Below are positions 33,401 through 41,847 of a stretch of DNA of 41,847 bases, piece after piece. The notes below the pieces were generated by a model, which saw only the letters and a program-made list of their open reading frames with translations, was not told the origin of the DNA and searched no databases. How positions within the stretch are numbered: the stretch's first letter is position 1; each line of letters opens with the position of its first letter. The position numbers and the translations under genes were made by a program. The stretch is from Spirogloea muscicola (Eukaryota; Streptophyta; Zygnematophyceae; Spirogloeales; Spirogloeaceae), in the NCBI GenBank assembly GCA_009602725.1, contig WELB01000085.1, positions 528,070 to 569,916 on the forward strand, given 5' to 3'.

Positions 33401-36400
33401 GGTAAGTGTCTGTCTCAGCAGCAGGACTGAGTGCTGTTCCTGAGGTTTGGCAGACTCACACTCAAAGAGCAAGCATGAGGTCAAGCCAGGGACGTCAAAG
33501 GTCGACTTGCCTGTTCAGACGACATGTAACAAGCATCTGTGATATTCTGCTGCAGCTATTTGACCACTTGAGTGTAGGTGCCGATGAGTTTCTTGGACAG
33601 GTCATGCTACCCATCTCCGCTCTCGAGGTAAATCTGTGCAGCTGAATAAAAACAGCAGCAACTTGTGATAGCTGCTCTTCATGTCCTCAAGGCAGGCGTT
33701 CTCAGGTCATGTTTTTGCAAGCACGCTGCTTAGACTTGCTGCATCTACATGTGCATATTAGGCATTGCACAGGTGCTGGCTTCTGAATAAATGGCTTTGG
33801 AAAGCAGGAAGGCTTCCCGCAGTACTTCTGGCTCAAATTGCACCAACATGACAGCAAGGTTAGCAGCACTTGCTCGAAGAGCATGCTTGTCTAAATCCAG
33901 GTGCATAGTAGACCTCAATGCAGGAGCTGTCTTGAAGAGAATTCTCATTGTGTGTATCGTGTGTGTACAGGAACCCTTACCTGGAGAAGTACGGCTTAGG
34001 CTACATTGGCAGCACGACAACAGCAGTATCAACAAGCCTTATGGCCTTATTGCTGAGGTGGGGCGCAGAGTCTCTGTCTGTCTGCATCTGTTGCTCAAGC
34101 AGGAGACTGGCATGCTTGACAGACTGTTTGTGGTACATCATTTGCCGCACTAGCTGAGTCCAATTGACCTGCTGGTGCACTTTCCTGCTGGAAGCGTTGG
34201 CTGTCTGGCTCAGCAAACCATTCTCTTTCTCCAGAAGGTGACTCGATGATGTCCTGCATTGCAACCCAATGTCAATCGAGTCTTCCTCACTTCTTCAATG
34301 TGGTTTGACGGAATTTATGCAGCTCAACGTGGAGGGCATTAGCCTCTCTGTTGTGGACAATCTGCCTCGAGAGATGCTGCATATAGTTTTCAGTGGCCTT
34401 TGTGTCAGTCACCACAGAACTGTGAGGCACTCTGCTGCACTGTAGGCAAGACAGTGGGACGTTGTTACTGTGGCACTGAACATAGAGGCTGTACAGAGCA
34501 GCCAATGGGGGCAACTACTCTGTGCTGTCCTGTGCATGAATATGCATGGCAGGATTACTATCTTAGTAACACTTGTCACACATGGTCTTGACCATGCAGG
34601 TGCATGAGGCTGGCACTAAATTCACAGTACAGTCACTGCAAGTGGACAACCAGCTTCTGACAACCCAGGTGCCTGTGGTGTTCTGTCGGGCCGTCAAGGA
34701 GGTAAGCATCTACATAGCCTCGTATATGCAATCTCTGAAAAGGTGTGACCAAGCCATGTGACCAAGCTATGTTTATGTGACCAAGCTGACTGCCTTTCCG
34801 AAAATGAAATTGCAGGACAGGAGCTGGCAAGAGCTGCATCACAAGAAGACTGCGGAGCAGCCCATGATACTCCTGGAGTGGGAAAGAATGAAACACAATC
34901 CAACAATCCTGTATTTCAAGTCCTTCCAGCTCATGCTGCAGGAGGCCGATTTGCACCTGGAAGAGGACTTTGTGGATTCCCTGGTTAATTACTTCACAAG
35001 CCTGCCCATGTCAGACCTCTGGCAGCAGCACTATCATAAGGTGCAGCCTTCGTTCAATTAACTTTTACTTTGTGTGCAGTGATGCGCCTCTTCATGCAAC
35101 GATCCCTCTAGGCTACCTGGAGCAGCTTTTGCATGTCCAACCCTGCCTTTCAATGCCCACGTGTGACTCGAAGCTCTGTGCCTGTGCTCTGTAGATAAAT
35201 GAAGCAGACATGGCCGACTTTGCAAGTACATACAGTGTCCCACTAGAGCAGTGGGTTGCAGGCAAGCAGGTCAGCAAATAAGGGATTTATCTCAAAGGGA
35301 GATATCATAAATGTATCATGGCACGATGCTAGTATTGCTGTTATGTGTCAGAGCCCCTCTAGCATGCAGCTAAATTGTTACTGTAGGCATGCTCAAAGCA
35401 GGCAGTGTGCTGTCAGCTAACACACTGTGCACTGGTGGGGGCAAGGTGGTGAGATGGTACTTTGAGAGGCTGCATATCCAGCCGGTAAGGATCAACGTGA
35501 CATTTGTGACAGTGGATGTTCGACGAGAGGTGCAAGTGGCAGGCAGTGAAGTGTGGCACCTGCGGCAGGTTGCAGCTTCTGCAGGCTTTCCTCTCGTGAC
35601 CCTTGTCTCGGTGCCACTGCGCCTCAACAGGTCTGCAAAAGTCCTCTAGAGACTTTTCTCTGTGACTGCTGAAGTTGCTTTGAGTACTCTTTGCTACAAT
35701 TCCCAGTCTGCCCAGCATTTTGACAAGAGCCTCACATCTCGCGTGAAACTGAGAGGTCAACTTCTTGCAATTGTCCTGTTTGCAGTCTGGTCATTGACAA
35801 TGCCTTCCAGAACAGTGATATGCTTGTGAGGAGTGTGGGCCGCCACTACATCCTCCAAGCTTTGCAGGAGGTTCACAAGATTCTGGGTTCTGTTGACTTC
35901 CTTGGTGACCCTGTACGAAACATATACCTGTCTGTTTGCTCGTTTTAATCTCCTTCTTTACATTCATTGCATGCAAGAAAAGAAAGATTGACTGGTGGCT
36001 GGGAAAGGCCAGCCCAAAGGAATGGACAAGTTCTGAAGGAGCCGGAGTGCGAAGGACTAGGACTAAGACATCAGCCAGGGGTGCTGGCATAGCTTTCACG
36101 CCAAGCCAGCTAGACAGCTCAGCAAATTCCCCCTCATTGATGATGCAATAAACCTTGTGGTTGGCCCTCTATATTGCCTGGCAGATGAGCCTGGTGCATA
36201 GCCTCGGCACGGGTGTGATGGACTTCTTTGTGGAGCCTGCAAAAGCCACATCGTCAGTGTCCAGCATCTTCTCTATCAAAGCATGACTGTGCATCAGGAG
36301 GTAATTTGGTAGGTTTTTGTTATTGAGGGCCCATTTCAAGCTTGTATGTTCCTGCATTACAGGCCGGAGGAGTTTTTGAAGGGCTCCATGGCAGGGTCAA

Positions 36401-38983
36401 TTAGCCTCATCAAGAACTCTACTTATGGGGTCCTCAACACCGTGAGCAAGCTCACTGGAGGTGTCGGCAAAGGCTTGGCCCTCCTGAGCTTCGATGACGA
36501 CTACGTGCAACGGTTAGCACCTCCGACCTCCCTACTCACAGCAGGCGGCGTAGATCCCGAGCATTCCTTTCTCTCACCTGGCTCCTCTGACATTGACTTC
36601 CGATGCTGAACACGTCCTATAAGTGTCCAGTTTCAGTCAGAGGCCGGCAGATGCACAGGAGACTCTCATCAGGGGGGCTCAGGTACAGTGCTAGGATAAT
36701 TCTCTCAGAGCTGCTCTTGCCTACTTGCATCCGCTAAATACAATGTGCTCTTGCAAGAACAAGGCAAACGCCTGCCAAGTCTCTCACGCACTCCATTCGA
36801 ATGCCACAGGATTTGGGCGCGGGCTTTTATGAGGGTATCACAGGACTGGTCACGAATCCTGTTGCTGGTTTTGAGCATGAAGGGACAGTTGGTTGCGTCA
36901 AGGGCGTTGGCAAAGGAATGGCAGGTACACCACTGAACAATGTGTGCCGTGCTTGAATACACACGAGCGATTGTGCTTAACTCTTGCTCCCTGGCACTGG
37001 GCTCCTGAGACAAAGCTCACGCATCTACAATGGCAGGACTTGTGGTCAAGCCGGCATCTGGCATATTCGAATTCACTTCGAAGACAACAGGAGGGATTGG
37101 GAGCGGCATTCAGTCTCTCAGCGGTGACGTAGTTAGAGCACCGCGCCAGCGATCACGAGCGCCGCGCACCTTTGGTCAAGAAAGCGGTCTTGAGGTAAGA
37201 CAGTCCCCCTTGATATTAGATCTGTGGCACTCTGTAAGGCGTGAGGATATCGATGAAGTAGATCTAGAAGTAAAGATAGCAAGGATATGAGTTGACAGAT
37301 GTTGTTTGAGAGAGGCAAGGAAGGATGACTCTCCACCTCAAATTACTGCTATTGTTGCTCCCAGTCAGTCAAAAGGTAGTGCTGCATGTGAGCTAGCGCA
37401 GGCCTCGGCATATAGAGTGACTCTGCTAGATAGTCAATCTGTTGGTGCCTGATGGTCACCTCGTATCATAACAAGAGAGTGTTCTTGTAAGTTGTGACCT
37501 TCTCTGGGAATTTAAGCGATAACTTGCATTCGATTACTTGATTGTACTTTAGCAGTTTTCAGTGGTCGACACCCTAATTTGATGCATTATCTGTTCATAG
37601 TTGGCTGGGCTGCAGATGGCATCCCAACAACTTGAGCAGCTGAAAGATGTGTTGGATCAGCTCGATCATGGCAAATTCCGGGAGGAGAAGATTGTCGACT
37701 TCCTGCAGACCAAAAGCAACAAAGCCGTGATGCTCACCAGCAGCCGGATCCTCTACTACAGCACCATTCAACAGCACCTGCGCTGGCAGATACCATTCTC
37801 AGGTTTTTTAGGAACTTATATCTGAAGCCCTGAGATTCTGGTGTCGGACACTCAGAGAGGCAGGACAACAAGTTAAACGACATGCATGCTCTGAGTACAC
37901 ACCAAGGAGTGGCTACGGCAGCGCTTGAGCATCTCGCTGCCTCGTCCTTTGCAGACATATCGTCGATTGTGGCCATGGAGGGCCGGCTTGAGGTGATCAT
38001 CATGTCATCACACGCCCTGGGCGTCCGCGGTGTGCACCTGAGTGTGAAGGTGCCGCGGCGGAGCACCGTCAAGTGCTCCACGCGCAACCTCCACCAGTCC
38101 CTCCTTGTCAAGCTCAATAAGTACTGCCCCTCGTCCATCACAGTGAGCAGTCTCCAGGGGGTGAAGGATACGGTAAGTTCCTCTAGTGCTTGATCTTATT
38201 AGCTGTGTGTCATGCAAAGCTATTAGACACCCATCACTAGGCATTGGCGCTAGAGTAAAGATTGGCATATCAAAGTTATGCATGCTTTTGATTGCTCTCA
38301 AGACTGATAGACTTCACCTGGTTGTGCTGAGTCAGGTGAGCGAGGCCTCCGTAAAGACCACCACCGGTCGACTCATGGCCAGCATCCCGGGTATCACCCA
38401 GCTTAAGAGCCTGATGCAGCATAAGAAAGGCGGGAAGAAACCCCACTTTGCATCGCCGCCGCTGTCAAGCGTGCAGGCCGAAGACGATGCCGCCAGCCGG
38501 CTTTCCATTGCAACGACCGCGCCTGCAGGAAGCCTTATCTCCACAAGCCACGCTGAGTTGTTGCCCGTGTTGGAAGAAGCAACATCCAATGGGGCAAAAG
38601 CTGGCGGCAGCACCCAAGGGAATCAGACTTCGGAGGCTGCATCTGCAGACGTCCTGTACAGAGAAGTCACGCAGGAGCTCGCAGCCATTCAGGCTGTGGC
38701 CAGGGCGCCGCCAGCAAACATGCAGCCGGCAATGATGTCCGTCAAGATTCTCTGCAACGGCCTACTGCAGCGCCTTGAGGGCCAAGCTGGCAAGGGCTCT
38801 GCGGTGGGCCCCATAGACGGTTTCATGGCCCTCTTGCAGAGCATTGAGAGCGTGGCAGAGCAGTCGGCCCGCGAGCCGTCCGACAGGGCCGCAGCGTCGT
38901 TGGACGCTATTGCTACTCTCTGTAGGCAGGCCATGCAGCACGCGCAGGCCGGGCTTGGCGCCAAGGCTGAAACTGCAGCATGA
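12498..38983 (+). CDS. VPS13: VPS13-family bridge-like lipid transfer protein (giant multi-exon gene)
   Basis: VPS13 proteins are long rods with a hydrophobic groove that move phospholipids between membranes at contact sites. More than 50 short exons, mostly with GT-AG edges and matching phases, read as one product of probably 3500-4000 residues. N terminus: chorein-like GPVLSVRGLQLRPAAIDAL and RIDLVELRWPWWSLLW. Early groove region: VLENPAAWWRHA and RLAEIRQLRELYSSAY, both VPS13 landmarks. Then the VAB region, two C2 domains, and C-terminal landmarks LQVDNQLLTTQVPVVF, VGRHYILQALQEVHKILGSV, MDFFVEPAK, GVLNTVSKLTGGVGKGLALL and GFYEGITGLVTNPVAGFEHE. A PH-like domain and a 216-residue tail follow, with TGA at 38981-38983. 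The start is unsure: the ATG at 12498 is followed by a 95-base gap, and the frame across it cannot be checked. One intron carries a retroelement tail (about 35.97-36.06 kb). Confidence 0.93.
12529..12623. other. Assembly gap (95 N)
   Basis: The run of N falls in the first coding exon of the VPS13-type gene, in a very GC-rich stretch. As drawn, 95 bases put the ATG at 12498 out of frame with the hydrophobic segment after the gap (12625 onward). The gap size is probably an estimate, so no conclusion about frame is safe. An alternative ATG at 12418 is in frame across 95 bases. Confidence 0.95.
12625..13625 (+). other. VPS13 N-terminal region: hydrophobic segment plus chorein domain
   Basis: After the gap the frame reads VAALLLAAAAVLLLLRR, a membrane-like segment, directly followed by RALTWLLARALRRVAAG, which aligns with the first helix of chorein domains. 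Exon 1 ends at 12769. Exon 2 (12879-12959) reads GPVLSVRGLQLRPAAIDAL. Exon 3 starts at 13279 with RIDLVELRWPWWSLLW and IALTVQGVHLIVTKRS. A further exon near 13500 reads KKAGVLDQQLLARRQRQQAA and then AVDSILWGEAT. The chorein domain is where lipids enter the VPS13 groove and is usually the ER-facing end. Confidence 0.8.
13086..13170 (+). repeat. Imperfect AGT/TAG triplet microsatellite in a VPS13 intron
   Basis: About 85 bp are made almost wholly of AGT/AGTA units (AGTAGCAGTAGTAGTATATG and similar). The tract lies between the exons ending at 12959 and starting at 13279, so length changes should not alter the protein. Confidence 0.9.
15958..15997 (+). repeat. Degenerate telomere-like CCCTAAA tract in an intron
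   Basis: Four AAACCCT-type units appear, separated by one to several extra bases (AAACCCTAAAACCCTCAAAC, then a short break, then TAAACCCTAAC). The unit matches the TTTAGGG telomere of plants and many green algae. It lies just after the donor of the exon ending QQLSR. It is too short and imperfect to be a telomere; it is an interstitial trace or chance. Confidence 0.6.
16112..16137 (+). repeat. Tandem 13-bp duplication in a VPS13 intron
   Basis: Two exact copies of CAGCTTATAGGCT lie side by side (16112-16124 and 16125-16137). The location is intronic, so no coding effect is expected. Confidence 0.9.
17346..17367 (+). repeat. Tandem 11-bp duplication in a VPS13 intron
   Basis: TTCCAAGATGG occurs twice in a row (17346-17356 and 17357-17367), about 35 bp before the acceptor of the exon starting near 17399. 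It looks like a replication-slippage product. Confidence 0.9.
24391..24426 (+). repeat. Tandem 18-bp duplication in a VPS13 intron
   Basis: Two exact copies of GAGGCCTTCAGCTACCAA (24391-24408 and 24409-24426). They lie in the intron after the exon ending ALVDDR. The unit length is a multiple of three, but I see no reason to read it as coding. Confidence 0.9.
25717..30120 (+). other. VPS13 adaptor-binding (VAB / SHR-BD) region with six Asn repeats
   Basis: VAB domains bind adaptors carrying a PxP motif and so target VPS13 to particular membranes. Each of their six repeats has an invariant asparagine. Six candidates are visible in order: RLQNQTGHKLYYW (25.78 kb), LQLTNCSTHSLSF (26.54 kb), APLVISNALPFPMEI (27.47 kb), SPYWIINETGLTLFLKSW (28.48 kb), ITPRFVLKNRTGMPLLF (29.16 kb) and RLVNRCAKLEIFFYQK (30.03 kb). 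The typical WDWSGAFDIDKAGEL (29.49 kb), SSDWSKSIPLDTVG (28.77 kb) and VAPYAWDK (30.11 kb) signatures are also present. At least a dozen exons are involved. The exon between 27.91 and 28.44 kb is not resolved. Confidence 0.88.
31233..31926 (+). other. Acidic, low-complexity linker exon of VPS13
   Basis: One unusually long exon (31233-32006) starts NVYPIIKDLSTLDAAPAASQ. It continues for about 230 residues rich in Glu, Ser, Pro, Ala and Gly, with no fold that I recognise. The end of the same exon enters the first C2 domain. A coiled-coil exon precedes it at about 31.02-31.12 kb (KQIKFLEEKTARLQQMVEAH). Such linkers are likely flexible and may hold phosphorylation or adaptor sites. Confidence 0.75.
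31927..32716 (+). other. First C2 domain of VPS13
   Basis: Three exons (end of 31233-32006, then 32267-32422 and 32570-32716) join in phase 0. Strands read GDLQVSVVGGQKL, SPYAVVE, VAGQLKRTTVRRKSASPEWH, VKVTVFDHELLGRDAFLGE, VVIALSDGG and EWYVLGRRG. The N-P/S-x-W and D-x-x-L-G-x-D-x-x-x-G-E features are typical of C2. The usual SDPY of loop 1 is CSPY, so a calcium ligand is missing. The domain may bind lipid without calcium or bind protein. Confidence 0.85.
33201..33627 (+). other. Second C2 domain of VPS13
   Basis: Exons 33201-33401 and 33556-33627 read VKVVEARHLPVPTTWRLSMR, AYAIISCEDKPTQKTRVASS, FFPVWNETFFI and LFDHLSVGADEFLGQVMLPI. The F-P-V-W-N-E and D-E-F-L-G motifs are classic C2. Loop 1 lacks the expected aspartates. 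The exon before it (32909-33088) is a Gln-rich coiled stretch (LDQLEELLAIQ-like) linking the two C2 domains. The last strand probably lies in the next, unresolved exon. Confidence 0.85.
33975..37193 (+). other. VPS13 conserved C-terminal region
   Basis: Exons here carry the most conserved VPS13 sequence. An exon after AG at about 34320 reads LNVEGISLSVVDNLPREMLH and uses donor GTCAGT. Next come TVQSLQVDNQLLTTQVPVVF, YFKSFQLMLQEADLHLEEDF and RWYFERLHIQPVRINVTFVT. They are followed by VGRHYILQALQEVHKILGSV with DFLGDP, VHSLGTGVMDFFVEPAK, RPEEFLKGSMAGSISLIKNS, GLLSFDDDY-like LALLSFDDDYVQR, and GFYEGITGLVTNPVAGFEHE with GLVVKPASGIFEFTSKTTGG. The final part is the Gly-rich amphipathic-helix region similar to the ATG2 C terminus. 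In VPS13 it binds lipid droplets or mitochondria. Confidence 0.9.
35965..36062 (-). mobile_element. Retroelement 3' tail fragment inside a VPS13 intron
   Basis: Read on the minus strand, the intron between the exons ending FLGDP and starting MSLVHSL contains GGCTCCTTCAGAACTTGTCC, then ATTCCTTTGGGCTGGCC and CCCAGCC. It then ends in a T-rich stretch. This matches the tail of copies B and D (GGACCTTGTGGATTC, then GGGCTGGC). It is tail only, with no protein sequence. The VPS13 reading frame on either side is intact. Confidence 0.7.
37601..38172 (+). other. PH-like domain of VPS13
   Basis: Exons 37601-37802 and 37955-38172 join through a split Asp codon. They read FREEKIVDFLQTKSNKAVML, SSRILYYSTI, LRWQIPFSDISSIVAMEG, LEVIIMSSHALGVRGVHLSV and STRNLHQSLLVKLNKYC. 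This is the mixed beta pattern with a last helix seen at the end of VPS13 proteins. PH domains there bind phosphoinositides or organelle proteins. Confidence 0.8.
38336..38983 (+). other. C-terminal extension of VPS13 after the PH-like domain
   Basis: The last exon is 216 codons with TGA at 38981-38983. It begins VSEASVKTTTGRLMASIPGI, has a Lys/Ser-rich part, and ends in a helical, Ala-rich part (YREVTQELAAIQAVARAPPA, then SVKILCNGLLQRLEGQ and LDAIATLCRQAMQHAQAGLG). Most VPS13 proteins end soon after the PH-like domain, so this is an added helical module. I do not recognise it. Confidence 0.7.
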
Positions 38984-40265
38984 CTGGTGGACTTACTCGA
39001 TCACATTAGTCTAGATAGTCTTTGCGACACTTTGCAGCATTGCCTTCGTGCCAACCTTTGGGCTGGCTCCTATTCTTTGGTTGACATATTTAATGATCCA
39101 TGTCACCTTCCCGTGTGTCAAAACTGCTACTTCAGAATCTGCTCTCAGAAAACTTGAAGGTGTGCCACAGTTTCCACGGGCAGTGGCGCCGATGCTTGTG
39201 ACCATCGTTGCTGCAGGAAGCAACTGCAATCTGCACTTCGTGGATGCGGTGAGCTAAACTCCTCCATCATATAGCGCCCCTCCTCCCCCCCCCAACTTCC
39301 CCTCCCCTCCAATGACCCCACCCCTTCAATACTTTCTCCTCTGTTGTCTACAGGTTCTTGACTAGCTACACACTAAGGGCTCTTGTAGCCTACTTGGTCG
39401 TAAGTTACTCAATCATGAAGACAGATATTCACATGCAGCGCATGTGAAGTATCTGCTTACTATTACGTGGGTGCCCTTGCTCATTGGCTGCTTGTGAGCC
39501 CAAGCAACAGCTCGAATTATATTAATAACACCGTTCCTGCCGAATGTACTGTAAGAAGCGACGGCTGGTCGAAGTGCTATGAGCTGCACACGCACATTAT
39601 CATGCACATTTGACAGTGCCCTGAAAGCATGAATCTCCTCCCAAACACAATAAGAGCAGGAGGATTTAAAAGCCATGCCTTGGCTCAACTGGCGGCCCCA
39701 AGTTGTCAACGGCCTTGGTTTTCCCTTGATCTTGAAAACATGAGGGAATAGCTGTATCATGAAGCTGGCAGAAAGAGCACAACGCATTATCTACAGTCAC
39801 GAGCACTTGAAGCAACCCATGCAACAGGATGGGCATGCTTGACTAGCCTTGCTTATCCCAATTGTAGTACCCACCCTTATACGATCCCTCTTGGCTGAGA
39901 GGAGGGGGCGAGGGCTAAGAAATGCCAGCCTACAAGAAGATGATAAGTCTGAAACAGCAGGAAAGCGCAGATGGACTCTTGGCTGCACGTCCTTGGCACG
40001 ATTCCTCGGGTATGATCCACCAGTACTGTGTGGGACCCGCTTATGAATTGGCCATGCTGGAGTTGCACTTACTAGTAAAAGACTGAACTCACAGACCTTA
40101 GCCCGAGTACGTCCGTCAGGCCTCTCACTAAGGCTCGTCATGGCATCACAGCTTCCTCATCAGAATGCAAGACCTGCTTGGCTTCTCCAAGCAGGCCTCC
40201 TCCTTGCTGGCGCCTTTTGCTCAAAACTTATTTCGACTGTCGTGGTGTCAAAAGCGGGCCAAGCT
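38984..40265. other. Spacer right of the VPS13-type gene
   Basis: This starts with the presumed 3' UTR. I see open frames of up to about 125 codons on either strand, but none has splice or family support. A C-rich tract lies at about 39276-39312. Nothing else can be assigned. Confidence 0.5.
39276..39312 (+). repeat. C-rich polypyrimidine tract
   Basis: Runs of C and CCT (CGCCCCTCCTCCCCCCCCCA and following CCCCTCCCC) form a second pyrimidine-biased stretch like the one near 3909. It lies about 300 bp after the VPS13 stop codon. Confidence 0.8.
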
Positions 40266-40269
40266 TGCT

Positions 40270-40560
40270 TGATCTGAATCTCCTCTTTGGTCAATGGCAC
40301 ACGCGTTGCATCTGCATGCCAGTCGCTCCCTGGCTGCAGCCTCTGCTTTTAGACAGGGGACCTGCCACTCGGAGACTACTTTCTCTGACTTGCTCACTAG
40401 GGGATTATATTGAGCACCTAGTGACCACTTGGGTCGCTGTATGCTATAGTGCCTTTCCGGCCTCAGATCTCGTTCTTTTCTGGGCTGGCCAATCACAGCC
40501 ATTGCCTTGTACTGGAAGAGTCTTTCTCTTTGGGCACTGTGACTTGGCAGCCCCGGTAGA
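40270..40560 (+). mobile_element. Retroelement copy F: short 3' fragment, plus strand
   Basis: Positions 40290-40400 match the last codons of the family (GCATCTGCATGCCAGTCGCT, then GACAGGGGACCTGCCACTCG, then TCTCTGACTTGCTCAC). The tail hairpin GGGCTGGCCAATCACAGCC follows at about 40482, with a T-rich end. The frame is broken. It is the nearest relative of copy C by eye. Confidence 0.65.
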
Positions 40561-41090
40561 TGCGTGTCGTCGTGAGGGGGGGGCAGCTTGGGGCATACTA
40601 GCATTCCGCCGGGCGATGGTTGCATGCTACAGAATGTGCCGTTCGGTAAGTTTGTCGCACACTCGGGCTTTATCTATTTATCAGCGTGCTGGGCGCGCTC
40701 TTAGCTAGGCCCGATGTTCTGTGGTGGTGCTCTGGCTCCCACGTTAGCCTCTCAATCCTGAATATGGTCACTCGTTGGTATTCATGGGATCATCATTCAG
40801 CCGGCTTTCGCACTCTTACTTTAGCCCCCTTAAGCATAGAGCGTCGCTTTGTGTAGCCCCAATCTATGCACTAGCTTTTGCCTGATAGATGTACTGGCTT
40901 GATTTGGCCTTTCCCGTTCGACTGATGTGCACTGCGCGCCTCCTCTCTGGGGCTTTCAAACCCCTAGCAGCTGTTAGACAAGGATGAGCTTTCCATGGCT
41001 GTCCGCCTGAGCATGACCCTCCCTATTTTTGCCTGGCTGGAGTGAGGAATGTGAGGCTAATCTCAGCATGTGAGGCTAAGTTCCAGAGGG
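40561..41090. other. Spacer with no recognisable feature
   Basis: This holds a run of eight G (about 40577) and CT-rich stretches, but no frame, RNA or repeat that I can support. It may be older retroelement debris. Confidence 0.4.
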
Positions 41091-41094
41091 CAAG

Positions 41095-41460
41095 AGGAGT
41101 CGAGATGGCTCCACAGGTTCATTTGCATGGCACTGTGAGAGGCCAGCCCAAAGGAATGTACAAGGCCTGGAAGGGACGGATGGCGAAAGAAGCCCCTCTT
41201 GCTGACGTCTTGAAACATACTATCCTGTAGTATTGCTTCAAGACGTCAGCAAGAGGGGCTTAATTACCTCTGGTCAGCAAGTGAAGATCAGAATATATAT
41301 AAGGGGCGGAAAAGCGTTGCCCTGATGGAACGCGGAGGCAGGAGCCAAGGCGCCAAGCAGCCAAGCAGCCCAAGGTAAGGAAAGTGCCCGCCCATTGAGA
41401 AGAGGGGCTGGCAAAGCCAACCCAAAAAGAATGGACAATGTTCAAAGCCAAAGAGAGAAT
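41095..41460 (-). mobile_element. Nested retroelement tail fragments, minus strand
   Basis: On the minus strand, 41455-41380 carries a full tail (GTCCATTCTTTTTGGG, GCTTTGCCAGCCCC, CTCAATGGGCGGGCAC). Further along (about 41290-41262) is TTCTGATCTTCACTTGCTGA, equal to the SDLRLLTR end of the protein. At 41165-41130 there is another tail (GCCTTGTACATTCCTTTGGG). So at least two truncated copies are joined. The perfect inverted repeat at 41190-41261 lies between the protein remnant and its tail. Confidence 0.6.
41190..41261. repeat. Perfect 25-bp inverted repeat with a 22-bp loop
   Basis: The left arm 41190-41214 (opening AAGCCCCTCTTGCTGACG) and the right arm 41237-41261 are exact reverse complements. 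The loop is 22 bases (41215-41236) and itself starts and ends with TACTA/TAGTA. A transcript of either strand would form a strong 25-bp hairpin. Confidence 0.95.
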
Positions 41461-41669
41461 TGCCGAAAAAGGACTACACTACAAAGTGCAAGACGGTGCA
41501 GGAAATGCGTGTATATTAAGAGATGGGGAGGCCATGTGTGGCCAAGTACAAAGGCAAGCACATTGGACAAATGTACGTCACCTGCTGCTAAGCTGACCCG
41601 CTCAGTAACCACGAGTCAGCACATAGAGGTCGCTAGCTGACGCTCAAATACCGGACGGCAATTGACTAG

Positions 41670-41847
41670 CTCTTGTGCCAGCAGCTAAGGCTCGACCAGC
41701 TTTCTGATGCAGAGCATACGCCTGAGCTCGTTGCAGACAGGTTGACCCTCGACGTCGCAGAAATGACAGATAGGCTGCCGGCATACCCATCTGGGCTGGG
41801 AGCATATCCTCGCGTCGTGCATATCCCAGACTCGCTATGTTCTCGAG
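41670..41847 (+). other. Open frame running off the right edge
   Basis: After TAG at 41667-41669 the frame stays open to the end of the window (59 codons). It reads RLDQLSDAEHTPELVADRLT, then AEMTDRLPAYPSGLGAYPRV and VHIPDS. An acceptor-like CAG at 41679-41681 could open it as an exon. The composition is protein-like, but I do not recognise it, and it may be retroelement sequence. Confidence 0.3.

Noticed and set aside
34438-34444. GC donor after CTGTGAG in VPS13
   Set aside because: It would leave phase 2, while the next exon (VHEAGTKF) needs phase 0. A GTCAGT donor slightly upstream gives the right phase and a conserved join.
35485-35500. Donor at CAGCCG|GTAAGG within VPS13
   Set aside because: The open frame simply continues (LHIQPVRINVTF), matching the conserved VPS13 order, so no splice is needed.
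1-41847. CRISPR arrays, bacterial operons, ribosome binding sites, rRNA genes
   Set aside because: No regularly spaced repeats or rRNA-like sequence were seen, and the intron-rich genes are eukaryotic.

Overview
This window looks like nuclear DNA of a green alga. Three things point there: genes split by many short GT-AG introns, a protein with a plastid-type leader, and a degenerate CCCTAAA (plant/chlorophyte-type) telomere-like tract. A coccoid trebouxiophyte such as Coccomyxa is my best guess, but that is inference. All gene models were spliced by eye, and most lack support beyond reading frame, splice-site phase and family resemblance.

Left block (1-7.5 kb) is gene-dense. It holds a small TFIIIC subunit (GTF3C6/tau55 type, +), an unrecognised gene (+, tentative), a short SMIM4/UQCC5-like inner-membrane protein (-), the GPI-anchor synthesis subunit PIG-H (+), and an uncharacterised plastid-type coiled-coil membrane protein (-). 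The SMIM4-like and PIG-H genes diverge from a ~0.7 kb spacer. PIG-H and the plastid-type gene converge with ~140 bp between them.

A retroelement nest (about 7.6-12.1 kb) contains several decayed, 5'-truncated copies of one non-LTR-like retrotransposon family on both strands. They share a C-terminal protein domain and a 3' tail with a GGGCTGGC hairpin. One copy carries a large internal inverted duplication and a tiny 24-bp insertion flanked by an 11-bp target-site duplication.

From about 12.5 to 38.98 kb lies one very large gene with at least 50 recognisable exons. It encodes a VPS13-family bridge-like lipid transfer protein. In order it has a chorein-type N terminus, a long groove-forming region, a VAB/SHR-BD region with six asparagine-centred repeats, an acidic linker, two C2 domains, the helical C-terminal region, a PH-like domain and an extra C-terminal tail. 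A strongly hydrophobic segment sits directly before the chorein region, next to a 95-base assembly gap.

The right end (39-41.85 kb) has no recognised gene. It carries more fragments of the same retroelement family, a perfect 25-bp inverted repeat, and an open frame running off the edge. The cellular genes do not form a pathway: their roles (Pol III transcription, respiratory assembly, GPI synthesis, plastid membrane, lipid transfer) are independent.
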